Shown: positions 11,001-21,000 of the stretch, piece by piece
Numbering within the stretch: position 1 is the first letter of the stretch
Layout of the letters: every line of letters starts with the position of its first letter
Assembly (NCBI RefSeq): GCF_019399895.1
Contig: NC_091870.1
Coordinates: 5,935,001 to 5,999,000, forward strand
Source: Cardiocondyla obscurior
Taxonomy: Eukaryota; Arthropoda; Insecta; Hymenoptera; Formicidae
Direction of reading: 5' to 3'
Length of the DNA stretch: 64,000 bases
The notes under the pieces: generated by a model
What the model was told of the DNA's origin: nothing
Database searches by the model: none
Seen by the model: the letters and a program-made list of their open reading frames with translations, nothing else
Made by a program: the position numbers and the translations under genes

Positions 11001-13046
11001 CACATTGCGTTTTTAAAATCGTCAATACGTCGGAAAGTGGAGGTACGCTGGATCGCTACAAAAGATATGTATAATTATTACACGAAAAAAAAAAAAATTA
11101 AATAATTTAATAAAACTTTACGTTATTTTGAAAAAGAAAAATTTACATATACACTGCGTATGTACCTTTGGATGATTTCTCTCTTCGATTGCAACTCTTG
11201 AGTAACAGTCTAACAAATAAATTAAACTTTTTGGTTGCGACGATTTGCTGGTAATAGGCAATGGCATAGCCGGTAATTGATAAGACGGAAGAGCCACAGC
11301 AGGACTTAATAAGGGACTGGCTTGGTTATTTGGACTGTCTTGACGATCAGAAGACATATCTACCGTAATATCCTTTAAAGGATCTTCTGAATTCGAAAAC
11401 ATGCATAAAACTTCCATCAAGGCTTGGTTAATAATTTCACAAAAATCCAACTGTTTTTGCTTTAATGTATACTCTGCTGTTTGCGGTAAGAATACTGTTC
11501 CATCCGTTGGGCTTTTCCACGACACACGCAAAACACGTGCTATGACGACGTGTACGTGATCTATTGTTACTTCTATAGTAGAACTCGCCGTCTAAAACAT
11601 AAAAAAAAATTAATACGAACGAAAAAACAATATCGAACTCATTTTTATCGTTTAAAATAGAAAATTCTTATAATTTTTTTGTTCTTTCTTTATATTAATA
11701 CAAATTCTTACTTTATATTAATACATACATATTTCTTTTTCTGTAAAGCTACTTACGCGTGATCTTGGTATTGAGTCTTTCCTATCAGACTCCTCAACAT
11801 CCATGTTTTCAATTCCTGAATTATTGATTTCAGTAATATTACATTGTTTATCGTTGCTTTCCTCTACTTCCATTGGTACCTCTACACGTTGTAGTTGTTG
11901 TGTAATAGACGGAGATATCGATTCTGCAAATGCTTTTGACAGTTCTGGAGTGCTCGGGGAAGTTGGAGCAATAGCATTAGATGAACTGGCAGCGGCATTA
12001 CTATTATTCAAGCCCTCTAAGCGGGCTAATCGCCTTCTCCTCATCTAAAAAAGTGAAACAAAGATGTAACAAAGCTCTCTCTTTCTGTCTTTATGTAGGA
12101 TTCTGTCAAAGAGTGCTTAAAATGGATTGAAATTTTTGTTACTCATACGCTATTTTTAACCGCCAATTTAGGCCAGTTTGCAGTAACAAAGAAAACAAAG
12201 ACTGCAGTCTACAGTATATTTTAAGCAGCGCGGCAGTTTTATTTTCTTTGGTTCTGCATTATTATCCAGAGAATGAAATGGAAAGTCATGTGTTCGTTGA
12301 GATCACAGTTGTATTACTTGCATAAATTCACCGCAGCCATAATCTTGCTAGAAACAAAGCAAACAAAAGGAAAGAAGTAAAGTTCAATGGAAGGCAAATA
12401 GAGCTCTTCTTGCAATTGCAAAAAATGAGAAGAAATATTAAGTAGCAAACGTTTGTTCGCGTAGTGTTACAATCTTTAATACATTGATAAATAGCGTACG
12501 ATACTTTCTCCATTAAAACCGCAAAAGATTTCGTTTAACGTTCGTTACACACTTCCATTGCAAGTATGTCGATTGCTTTGTTTCACAATCAATGAAAAAT
12601 ATATTCAACAGGAACAAATAACTTGACCTCGGAGAAAAGGGTTCCTCTCGAGATCGCGAACAATGGACTTGTCCCTCGTGCTTCGCGTTTTAAATAAAAA
12701 AAACTCATACATAAATATAGAATTTATCGAAGATAAAGAAAGGATAGAAAAAAAAAGTTCGCGAAAAGAGAGAGGAGGGGGGGGAAAGAACCTAGATCAC
12801 GCTTGTCAACAAACCGTAGATCTGCGTCCACGAAAAGGCAGATCCAGGTAAATACGTCGCGCGCGAAAAGCGAGAAACGAATGACGAGGGTAAAAATCGG
12901 AGACGCTAAGAGCGAGAAGAACGAGAGGTTTGATTAGAACTTCCGCCGAGGAGCTGCAGGACGATGTCTTGAACGAGCAGAGAAAGGGACGGGGGAAACA
13001 CACACGTTTATCCTTCACCCACCTCTTCCTGGCTTAGCTCGCTCAT
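8050..13046 (-). CDS. Ube4b: Ubiquitin conjugation factor E4 B (U-box E3/E4 ligase)
   Basis: Eight coding exons, in transcript order: 13023-13046, 11757-12044, 11166-11591, 9692-11055, 9464-9611, 8675-9364, 8193-8514, 8050-8114. They give 1,108 residues, close to animal UBE4B. The N-terminus MSELSQEE joined to MRRRRLARLEG matches the family N-terminus, followed by a Ser/Pro-rich region with the conserved SGIENMDVEE motif. The Ufd2 core spans roughly residues 240-1020 (for example ALASDERSFCKELF). The C-terminal U-box starts near residue 1032 (DAPEEFRDPLMDTLMEDPVKLPSG region) and ends LDLKERISVWKQQ. The protein extends ubiquitin chains on substrates, works with Cdc48/p97, and its U-box recruits E2 enzymes without zinc. 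The first exon holds only eight codons and lies 978 bases upstream. No truncation or frameshift is seen. The 3' end converges on the GTSF1-like gene. Confidence 0.95.
8572..8649. mobile_element. Short inverted-repeat element inside a Ube4b intron
   Basis: AGGGCGTTCCACAGTAAAC at 8572-8590 is mirrored by GTTTACTATGGAACGTCCT at 8631-8649, leaving a 40-base centre. It sits wholly in the 160-base intron between the exons 8675-9364 and 8193-8514, so it forms half of that intron and could fold into a hairpin in the pre-mRNA. TA-rich flanks suggest a MITE remnant. Confidence 0.6.
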
Positions 13047-14387
13047 GGCGAAATCGCTGGCTGTGCCGCTTTCTCGTCCGGAGGACTGGCTCTTGGGGCT
13101 GCTACGCGGCCTCGGCTCGCTCGGCTACGCGCCTCTTCCTCGCCGTCGTACTTCCTCGCGTTCGCGCAAATCGGAACAAGGGAGCGGGCAAGGAGGGGAA
13201 GGACGGGGAAGAGTGAGTATCGTGCTCGCGTCGCGTGCTCGCGCGACGACGACACGCTCGTGGCCGAGATACGTCAATGTCAGAGATTTCGACAGTCACT
13301 CCACATCTGGTTTGCGTTTGGACGTGGATGCAGTGGTCTCGCGCCGAGTCACGGCCAGTCCGCCCGCTGCGTCGTCGACTCTTCAAAACAGCTGAGCCAC
13401 CAACGCGTCGACACGCGCTACCCAGTTCCCTCCGTTCCTCCGCGCCCTCATGCTTTCCCCCACTCGCCCTGTGTCCCGTCCATCCTGCTCTAGCGAGTCT
13501 CACGCGCTTCTTCCTCTCTCTCTCTTTCTCTTTCTCTCACTTTCGACGCCGTTCTAACGGTGGGAGTAACCTAAAGCCCATTTTAGCCGATCTATAATTT
13601 AGGACAAGGGTCGAATAATTTGACGTCTGACGTGAGTTATATGGGGCGGTTATAAATTTGCTTCGAGCGACCCGCATTCACGCAAAATCGGTTATCTCCG
13701 CGAACGATGCGAATAGACCATCGATCTCGACAAATTCGTTTTCGCCGATCCGCGAGAAATCTCCCGCGTCAAGATCTATTTGTAATCGCGCGCAAGATAA
13801 ATCTACGATACTTGACAAAATCTTGCAGTGCGCGGCCGACATTGCTGTTCGTATCTTGCACACTGCGGCGATTCGTATTTTCCCGCGCGCACGTTAATAG
13901 CGCTTCGATTATCGACGCGCGCGACAGTTTTTCAAATAGCACAAGTATCGCGCAATTCACATTACATGCAACACAAATTCAATAATTAATATTGTTGACA
14001 CGCAGCCGCAGCTCGACCATTACTTTCGCGCATAACAGCGCATAACGAAGCGCGTGAATGTGTTCGCCAGTTTACGATAAGCGACTAATTCAGGACGTCG
14101 TCGTCGAACACGCGGAGACGTTCCGCGGCAGTTGTGTCCCGCAAATGACACTTGGGAGAAAAAAAAAAATTAATTTCATACAAGCTGCAAAAGTTCCTCA
14201 ACGCATTTAGACGACGGCGAGCAGCGTCGGGACGGCTTCAACGCGCGATGAAGCGCGAAGATTATTTTTGACTCGTGCTTTTACCCCGGTATTACAACCT
14301 AGCTTAATTTAAAAGCGTTCGAAGCTCGAAGCCGTGCCGCGGAACGAGGTTAGGTTAGGTTAGATCAGACGGTTCAACGTTGCTGAA
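13047..14387. promoter_or_regulatory. CpG-rich upstream region of Ube4b
   Basis: From about 13,000 to 14,340 the base composition shifts to CG-rich DNA with dense CpG, unlike the AT-rich introns on either side. It lies directly 5' of the Ube4b start codon (minus strand) and likely contains its promoter and 5' untranslated region. Many overlapping open frames arise here on both strands because stop codons are rare in such composition; none resembles a known protein. A GGTTA repeat occurs at 14347-14363. Confidence 0.5.
14347..14363. repeat. Telomere-type TTAGG/GGTTA short run
   Basis: AGGTTAGGTTAGGTTAG, about three units of the TTAGG repeat that forms most insect telomeres. Interstitial runs this short are scattered in many insect genomes, so it is not evidence of a telomere. 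Confidence 0.6.
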
Positions 14388-14819
14388 TCAGCGACCGGTT
14401 TTACGAAAGCGCACGTCGCCGTCGGAGACCAGCGGATGTAAAGCCACGTCCTCAATATCGTCGTTATCATCGTGATACGCAGTCGTCGAGGGATTGTCGA
14501 AGACGTAGGAAACTAGACCAGCTCGTCTCTCGTCTCGGTCTCTCGCTTTTCCTGCGGCCCCCATCTTTCGTCGCGTCTCTGCCCCAGCTTCTATCGCGCC
14601 TCCTATAGCTTTACTAAAAAGCAAGATGGGCATCTGGGAAATAATCGATTTCGCGACGCTTGGTAAATATTTTTTGAATAACGAAATACCCTTACTAGAC
14701 GCTTGGCAATCGGACTGTCGCATTGCGCGTAAATCCTGTTCGGTCCGTTTGTTACGCGATGATCCTAATATCGATTCTCGCTTTTTGTTGCTTCGTATGT
14801 TGGCGGCGCGCACGCGCAC
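14388..14819 (-). CDS. Doubtful open reading frame upstream of CDA
   Basis: An uninterrupted minus-strand frame of 143 codons. An internal ATG (MGAAGKARDRDE) would give a 58-residue acidic-tailed peptide ending FRKTGR. I recognise no family, membrane segment or zinc motif. It sits between the divergent genes Ube4b and CDA at the edge of CpG-rich DNA, where long frames occur by chance, and the opposite strand is also open for 65 codons. It could be a real small protein, an exon with a donor near its end, or chance. Confidence 0.2.
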   Translation of the reverse strand: MRVRAANIRSNKKRESILGSSRNKRTEQDLRAMRQSDCQASSKGISLFKKYLPSVAKSIISQMPILLFSKAIGGAIEAGAETRRKMGAAGKARDRDERRAGLVSYVFDNPSTTAYHDDNDDIEDVALHPLVSDGDVRFRKTGR

Positions 14820-14945
14820 TTAATTTACTTTTTCTTCTTGCTTCCTCTTATTTTTTTTTTTTTCGTATTCTCTCAAAGAAATTACACTCCAGATATGAAT
14901 TTTTGTTTAACTGAAAAATCAGAATATTATGTAAAAAATGTCAAA

Positions 14946-14991
14946 GGATCAAAGGACCTACGGTTTGGGAGTAGGTAGGCCTTTTGATCTT
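14946..14991. other. Imperfect hairpin upstream of CDA
   Basis: GATCAAAGGACCTAC is followed after an eight-base loop region by GTAGGTAGGCCTTTTGATC, which pairs with it apart from a small bulge. The stem is about 15-18 bp. It could be a remnant of a small inverted-repeat element or a structured RNA. It matches no insect miRNA I know. Confidence 0.3.
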
Positions 14992-15464
14992 GGACACCAT
15001 GTACAATATAAAATTTGATAAGAATAGTAAGAACAGTTTTTAAGTAAAGAATATAGATACAATACATTCGACGAGTTATTAAAAATCACCTCAAATACGA
15101 TACTCCAAAGAAGTTAATGAGACTTGCATGCTTCAAGATAATTAATTTACAATTAAAAAATTTATTTTATCTCGAGACATTGATATTAATTAAAATCAAG
15201 ATAATCTTCTAATGACAAGTTATTATATAAGTTCAGCTAAAGAAAAAAAAAAAAGAATCTGATAACGAAATGTCTTTTCTTTATCTTTTCAAACTAAGTG
15301 CTTAAAGATTTGCAACCATAAAATCGTTTTCACAGCAGTACGATAAATTGTACATTTTCGCATCGTTACTGGGCACATAACTTTTAATTCTACTTTCGCA
15401 CAACACATTTTCTTGTTACATTCAGATATCTTGCGCGCAAGTAAATCACTGCCTTGTTTAACAG

Positions 15465-15893
15465 ATGTCGTATTTTACAGACGCAGATAGTCAGGAATTA
15501 ATAAAGGAGAGCGCGAGAGTGCGCGAGAATTCGTACTCGCCGTACAGCAAATTCAAAGTTGGTGCCGCGGTGCGATGTACCGATGGCAGCATCTCACGAG
15601 GCTGCAACGTAGAGAATGCGGCCTACCCGGCAGGCGTGTGCGCCGAAACCACGGCGATCGCACGCGCCGTATCCGAGGGCAAACAAAAATTCACGGCTCT
15701 GGCTGTAGTCGCCGATCAAGAGAGTACCAATTTTACCACACCGTGCGGAGTATGCAGGCAGTTTATTTCAGAATTCGGTGACAACATACCGATCTACCTG
15801 TCGAGGTCCGATATGAAAAAAGTATTACGGACCAAGGTGAATGAACTGTTACCACTCTCACCGTTTCACATAAAGGACATAGACATCTCGTAA
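15465..15893 (+). CDS. CDA: Cytidine deaminase (zinc-dependent, tetrameric type)
   Basis: A single-exon frame of 142 residues, the usual length of homotetrameric cytidine deaminases. The substrate-binding segment NVENAAYP is at 48-55. The zinc and catalytic motif is C59-A-E61, where E61 is the proton shuttle, and the second zinc motif is PCGVC at 93-97 with C94 and C97. The N-terminal YSPYSKFKVGAA is the conserved entry to the fold. The enzyme converts cytidine and deoxycytidine to uridine and deoxyuridine in pyrimidine salvage, in the cytosol. The ATG is directly preceded by TTTAACAG, a possible splice acceptor, so a 5' untranslated exon may exist upstream. All expected catalytic residues are present. 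It converges with Tor downstream. Confidence 0.96.
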   Translation: MSYFTDADSQELIKESARVRENSYSPYSKFKVGAAVRCTDGSISRGCNVENAAYPAGVCAETTAIARAVSEGKQKFTALAVVADQESTNFTTPCGVCRQFISEFGDNIPIYLSRSDMKKVLRTKVNELLPLSPFHIKDIDIS

Positions 15894-16452
15894 TTTATCC
15901 TCATCCGGACGACGCTCGGGAAATTCAATAGCAATAGTCACAACGAAAAACGTGAACTTTTCTATGTCTACACTTAGAGTATTCATTCGGACGTGAACAT
16001 TGCAAGTCTCGTTAGACGTACAATTCGGTATAACTGCACGATTTTTATTTCCATGAATGAAATCAAGATCGATGTATTATTTACAATATGATACGCATGA
16101 ATATAGTTTAGTTATTATTTTAAGTGATCGCATTAATACTGGAACGAAAGTATTTTTTCGTTGCATCTTATTTGTCCAAAAAAAGAAAAAAAAAAGAAGA
16201 CTTTATATATGTATATATACGAAACACTATCGTTGATTAATAACTAAACGTTTTTAATGTACACAGTACGCCAGCATACATTTTATTTACTTACTGTGAG
16301 ATATATGTATGCGTGCATATATACATTTATATATATGCACACATCACATGAAATTATTACGAAATAATAATAATTTCGTAATATTATAAATGCAAAGCAA
16401 GCAATTGCACGATTGGACATTTACGAAACTTTCATTTTTGATGGTTTTTGAT
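15894..16452. other. Convergent CDA/Tor 3' region
   Basis: This holds the 3' untranslated regions of CDA (+) and Tor (-). On the minus strand AATAAA signals lie at 16282-16287 and 16044-16049. No plus-strand AATAAA is seen between the CDA stop and the Tor stop, so the CDA transcript may read into Tor DNA. A small palindrome, ATTACGAAAT against ATTTCGTAAT, lies at about 16358-16382. Confidence 0.5.
16282..16287 (-). terminator. Candidate Tor polyadenylation signal
   Basis: Minus-strand AATAAA, about 170 bases past the Tor stop codon at 16453-16455. A second candidate is at 16044-16049. Confidence 0.45.
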
Positions 16453-16468
16453 TTACCAAAATGGACAC
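16453..16468 (-). CDS. Tor: 16-nt terminal coding microexon of Tor
   Basis: The preceding exon ends ATTGGATG before GTATGT. This exon is GTGTCCATTTTGGTAA after an ATTACAG acceptor. Joining them restores GWCPFW and a stop, the near-invariant end of TOR kinases. Without the splice the protein would instead end in an unrelated tail of about 23 residues. Confidence 0.92.
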
Positions 16469-17995
16469 CTGTAATAATATATAGTAATGAGATCAATGTT
16501 CACAACTTTTATATAATTTATATACAATTGTCTCTTGTAAAGTTTCACGATAACTCTAAGTTGTTTATATATCTATATATAATATTGAAAAAAATATATT
16601 GTAAATGACAAAAATAAATTACTGTTTGCCGAAACTTTATAAATTATTACATACCATCCAATGTAGCATTGGCAAAGATTTTCATTATTTGTCGCCTGTT
16701 GAATTAATAAATCAACTTGTTGCCGAACGCTGAGAGTTTCTTCGTGTGAAAAGTCGCGCCCTGTTAACTTATCTCTGACCCTTGTTATGATTGCCAAGGC
16801 TTTTTTATTTAACGCTTCCGGTTGGTTATTATCAGCTGCAAACATTGCAAAATTAAAAGTTATAGATTTCATCAAGAGATATTATTTTTTTTTCTATTTA
16901 CTGATAAAGCAAGAGATATTTTTTTTTTCTATTTTCTATTTACTGATAACCGCTATTCTATTAAAGATAAAGTATTAAGCGTTAACACTATTTGTAAAGC
17001 AATCAATCTTTGTTTTAACACAACGTTAAATTAAAAAGTAACTTTTTTTTTTTAATGCAGTTACCTTTACCTCCATTTTCGATGCTACATGGCACACCCT
17101 TCTTTGGTAATGTGGCAGTAAGAGAATCGAGCATATCGCCGTGTTCCTGGCTACTGCTGGCGCTCATACCCTGAGCGTCTGATCGTTTACCTTTAGGCAC
17201 CGTATTGTCCATCAATCTCCAGTTGAGGAGAGGATCGTAAACAAACGCTTCCAGAACTGCCATTAGACTGTCTTTATTCCGATGTAAAACGGACATCACA
17301 GATTCACAGGTTCTTCTATAAGTTCCTTCGATTCCAGTAACTTCCATTGCGTTTATCAGCATCCGGGTTAAACGGAACGGTATCTTCTCCGGAAACTTTT
17401 CACGCGTCATCGCTACCTCGAAACAATCACCGAAGTCGATGTGTAATATTTTACCGCTGAGACGATCCAACATCAAGTTAGACGGATGACGATCACCGAG
17501 ACCGAGTATGTATCCCACCATAGACATCACAGCTAAAGAGCGTGTATAATTTGTTCGACGATCGAACCATACTTCGCTTGACGGCGACTTCAGCCACAAA
17601 AGTCGCGCTAGATCGTCACCATGAGTATGTTCGAGTGCGTGCTCAAATACTTCAACTTTTTGCATGAGCATAAGATGATCGTAGTCAGGTGCCATCTAAA
17701 AAAAAAAAATAATATGTATTAGCGACAAACTTATAATCGAAACTTAAAAAATTAAAGAGCCTACTCACTCGTAACATTATCCTATGTTCGATATTCAGTA
17801 GTATCTTTTTCTTTTCTCTATAGTCTCTAATAAGCGTATGAAGTGTATCACAATGCGGTACCCAACCAATAAGACCGCTATTCGTAGACAATGGAATCAC
17901 GGCGTATCTCTAAACATAAAATTACAATATAAATGACATTTTTCTCTAATAATATAAATTAAATTTTCTATTTAATAATATAAATTTTATATTAT

Positions 17996-18026
<31 letters not shown>

Positions 18027-21000
18027 ATTTATATAATTTATATTATTAAATTATTATATATATAATAATTTAATAATATAAATTATATATTAAATATTAA
18101 TTAAAATTATTAGTATTATATTATTAAATTATAATTAAGCTCTTACTTGAATAGTAAGGTTTCTTCGGAAAGTATCTGGATCGTGTAATAAAAGAGTATT
18201 TACTAAACCGAACAACTGCATTACCCTTTCATCTTGTCTCAAATCCTCATGACCTTTCAATAGAAACATGTAATCTTTACCGTTGCTACCTAAAAAATAC
18301 ATATTATAATAAATATTCATATAAATTTACGCGTAACGAAACCACCGCGTATCTCATTTAACTTACCTTTAATGCACAACTTTCTTGGTCTCTGTTTGCT
18401 AGTTATTACTTGCATCGAGCTATGAATACTCGCTATTCTTACGATAGGATGGCCAGGATTATAACTTCCTGGCACAGCCAGCTCCAAGTCTCTGCAAATG
18501 AGTAACTTCGGACTAACGTATTGCAATTCCAAACTAGTCAGTTGTGGCAATTGTCGGGATATCCTCCGGAATACATGATAATACAAATCCCAAGCTTGAT
18601 TTAAATCTCTTACATTTCGAGACGCTTTATATCTGTGACACCATTCTTGCGCTTCCATTAAATCCCTTCCGTAAGCTTGATTGAAAGAAGTCTCTTTTAA
18701 AGTTTGCGGTCCTCTTTCTAGCATGGCGTGTAAAGGTTCTAACGTGTCAAACATGCCTCTAACATTTCTTTCTCCGAAGTACAATCTACTAGCTTCTTCC
18801 AAGCCTTCGTGCCATAATTCGTGCCACAAGATTGCGACCCTGATAAGCTCATCGCTTGCCATCATAGCTTGCTGGACTAATGTCGGACTATGCTCACACA
18901 TATTTTTCAGAATTTTATTAGCGGCGGTCTTTCTTGCGTGACTGGCGCTCTTCGAAGCCACTGTCAATGGATAAACTAAAGCCTGAGGATGCGTTTTTCC
19001 AATATCTATAAGAAGATGATGTATGCATCGGCCAACGAGTGCTCTGGGAGTGTCGATTCTGGCTATAAGTTGTGGAATTACTTGTAGCCAAGTATTTATC
19101 TCTATTAATCTTATGCCTTCAACAACGGCGTCGTATACTTCTGGCCACTGGCCGTAATCAAACCAGAGTGTTAGCAAGCGGAGGGTGTCTTGCAGAGAAT
19201 TGCCATCCGATAAGTTGATAGATCTGAAAAATCCTTCCACAGCTGGGACAGTGAATTGAGATATATATTGCGAGCTAGAGAGATTATTGCGCGCACCGTT
19301 GGCCGGTGCAGTTTCCACTGGCGCAGTTTCGTTACCTTGTTGATGCTTGTAAAATAAAACGGTCTCGTAATTAGTGTAAGCAAAGGCGTGCCAGGCTTTA
19401 TACCATGTAGAATCGTGCTCGGTCGCTGCAGCATAGTACGATAATACTGCAGGAATAGAATGTTCGTTTATACCTTGCAATGATTCCAGCCATTTGCCGA
19501 GCTTGAGATAGCATCTAGCAAGCAATCTTTTTTTGCTTTCATGCTGCTTCTCATCTTCTTGATTCATTATCGCAGCTGTTGCCGGCTGTAAATAAGTTTG
19601 CACGAATCGTTGTAGCTGACTATAAGCTTCCTCGCGTTTGTTTGCGACCCATAAATGCTTGCAATAAGCGAAGGTCACCTGAGGATGAGTAGTTGGCAGT
19701 GGCTGATCCGGAGTTAAGCTCGGATCCGTGCCCATTAACATCACCAATGTTTTATGACATAGCATTAAACTGCCGCTCTTCCGGCAAAGACTGGCATATT
19801 TAAGCCACGTGTACATATCGTCATGCGGCGAAACTACTAACGTGTGTACCTGTATAATTTTCTGCCAATCTTCTACAATTTTTTGTCCACCTTGAAGTCT
19901 CTCCCACCACATGGCCTTGATAGCTGCTCTTCGTTCGGGCACTAGCTTAAATTGAATCACTTCTTCTAACTCCGCCAACTTCTGCACCTCCACCATGGCA
20001 TTGTACGCTCGCTGATAGCTCTCGCCAGCCATAGCAGTTAGCTCGGTGTCTAACAGATCTCTGGCATTGTCAATGAACTGATGCGCGACGTTGTACTGCT
20101 CGTCGTGAATCGCCAGTACCGCTCTATAAAATGCTCCATCTTGAGTGTCCTTCGGTATTAGCGAAACATACTTCTGCATGCTTTCCCATTGTCCCAAACC
20201 CCACGCCGCAGCTGCCGCCATTCTCGACATTCTTTGCTTTGTATCGTCGGTCTGATTCGTCCATTGCTTCATAGCGACCTCGTGCAATTGACCCCATTCT
20301 CCAAGAGCCTCCAGACAACGCATCTGCCCCAAGGTAGATTCTACGTCTGCAGAATCAGTTTCCAAACGTTCCTGGTATAGCTGCAACGCCTTGTCCCAGT
20401 TGTGAAGCTTTTCGTACCAACGTATTTGAACTTTAAGATCTTGCTGATTATGATTCATGACGTATTCTAGGAGACCTTCGGCTGCTTCCTTCTGTTGAAG
20501 TTTATTATTAATAGAAATTAACGACTCAAACACGCTGCTGTTTCTATTCTTGTGAAATTCGTCTTCTTTATAATGCAACGCTTTGGCATATGCACGACAA
20601 TGCATCGCCGTGTCCCCAAGAATTTTATCGTCTAAAGGTAAAGGACCTTTGTCACAATGCTCCATAAATTCAGCCAAATTTAAAATGGTCTGCGTCACTT
20701 CGGGGGGCAAGTCTGGAACCATCAGCGCTTGATGCAGAGTTTGTATTAATTCCATTCGATGATGCTCAGTAGGAAGCTCCGTCCAACATGAGACAAAAGC
20801 GGCATTGAATAAATCGCGTGGTAACACGGCGTAGGTTTGCGCCAGCGCCCAGCAGGATCTTAAAGCCGGAGACGGAGATTCCTTGAGCAAACCGATAGAG
20901 AAACACCGCAGCCATTCGAGCCAATCGTCCTTAGATACTCGTCGTGTCGCTGTCCAGGCCTTCTGCAAATTTGAAGCTGATACATTCAATTTTTTAATCG

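Noticed and set aside
13045..13597. Several overlapping 70-133-codon frames on both strands
   Set aside because: CpG-rich promoter composition explains them; none resembles a protein and they conflict with each other.
14347..14363. TTAGG run as possible telomere or telomere-targeted element
   Set aside because: Only about three units, flanked by unique gene-rich DNA; such runs are common inside insect chromosomes.
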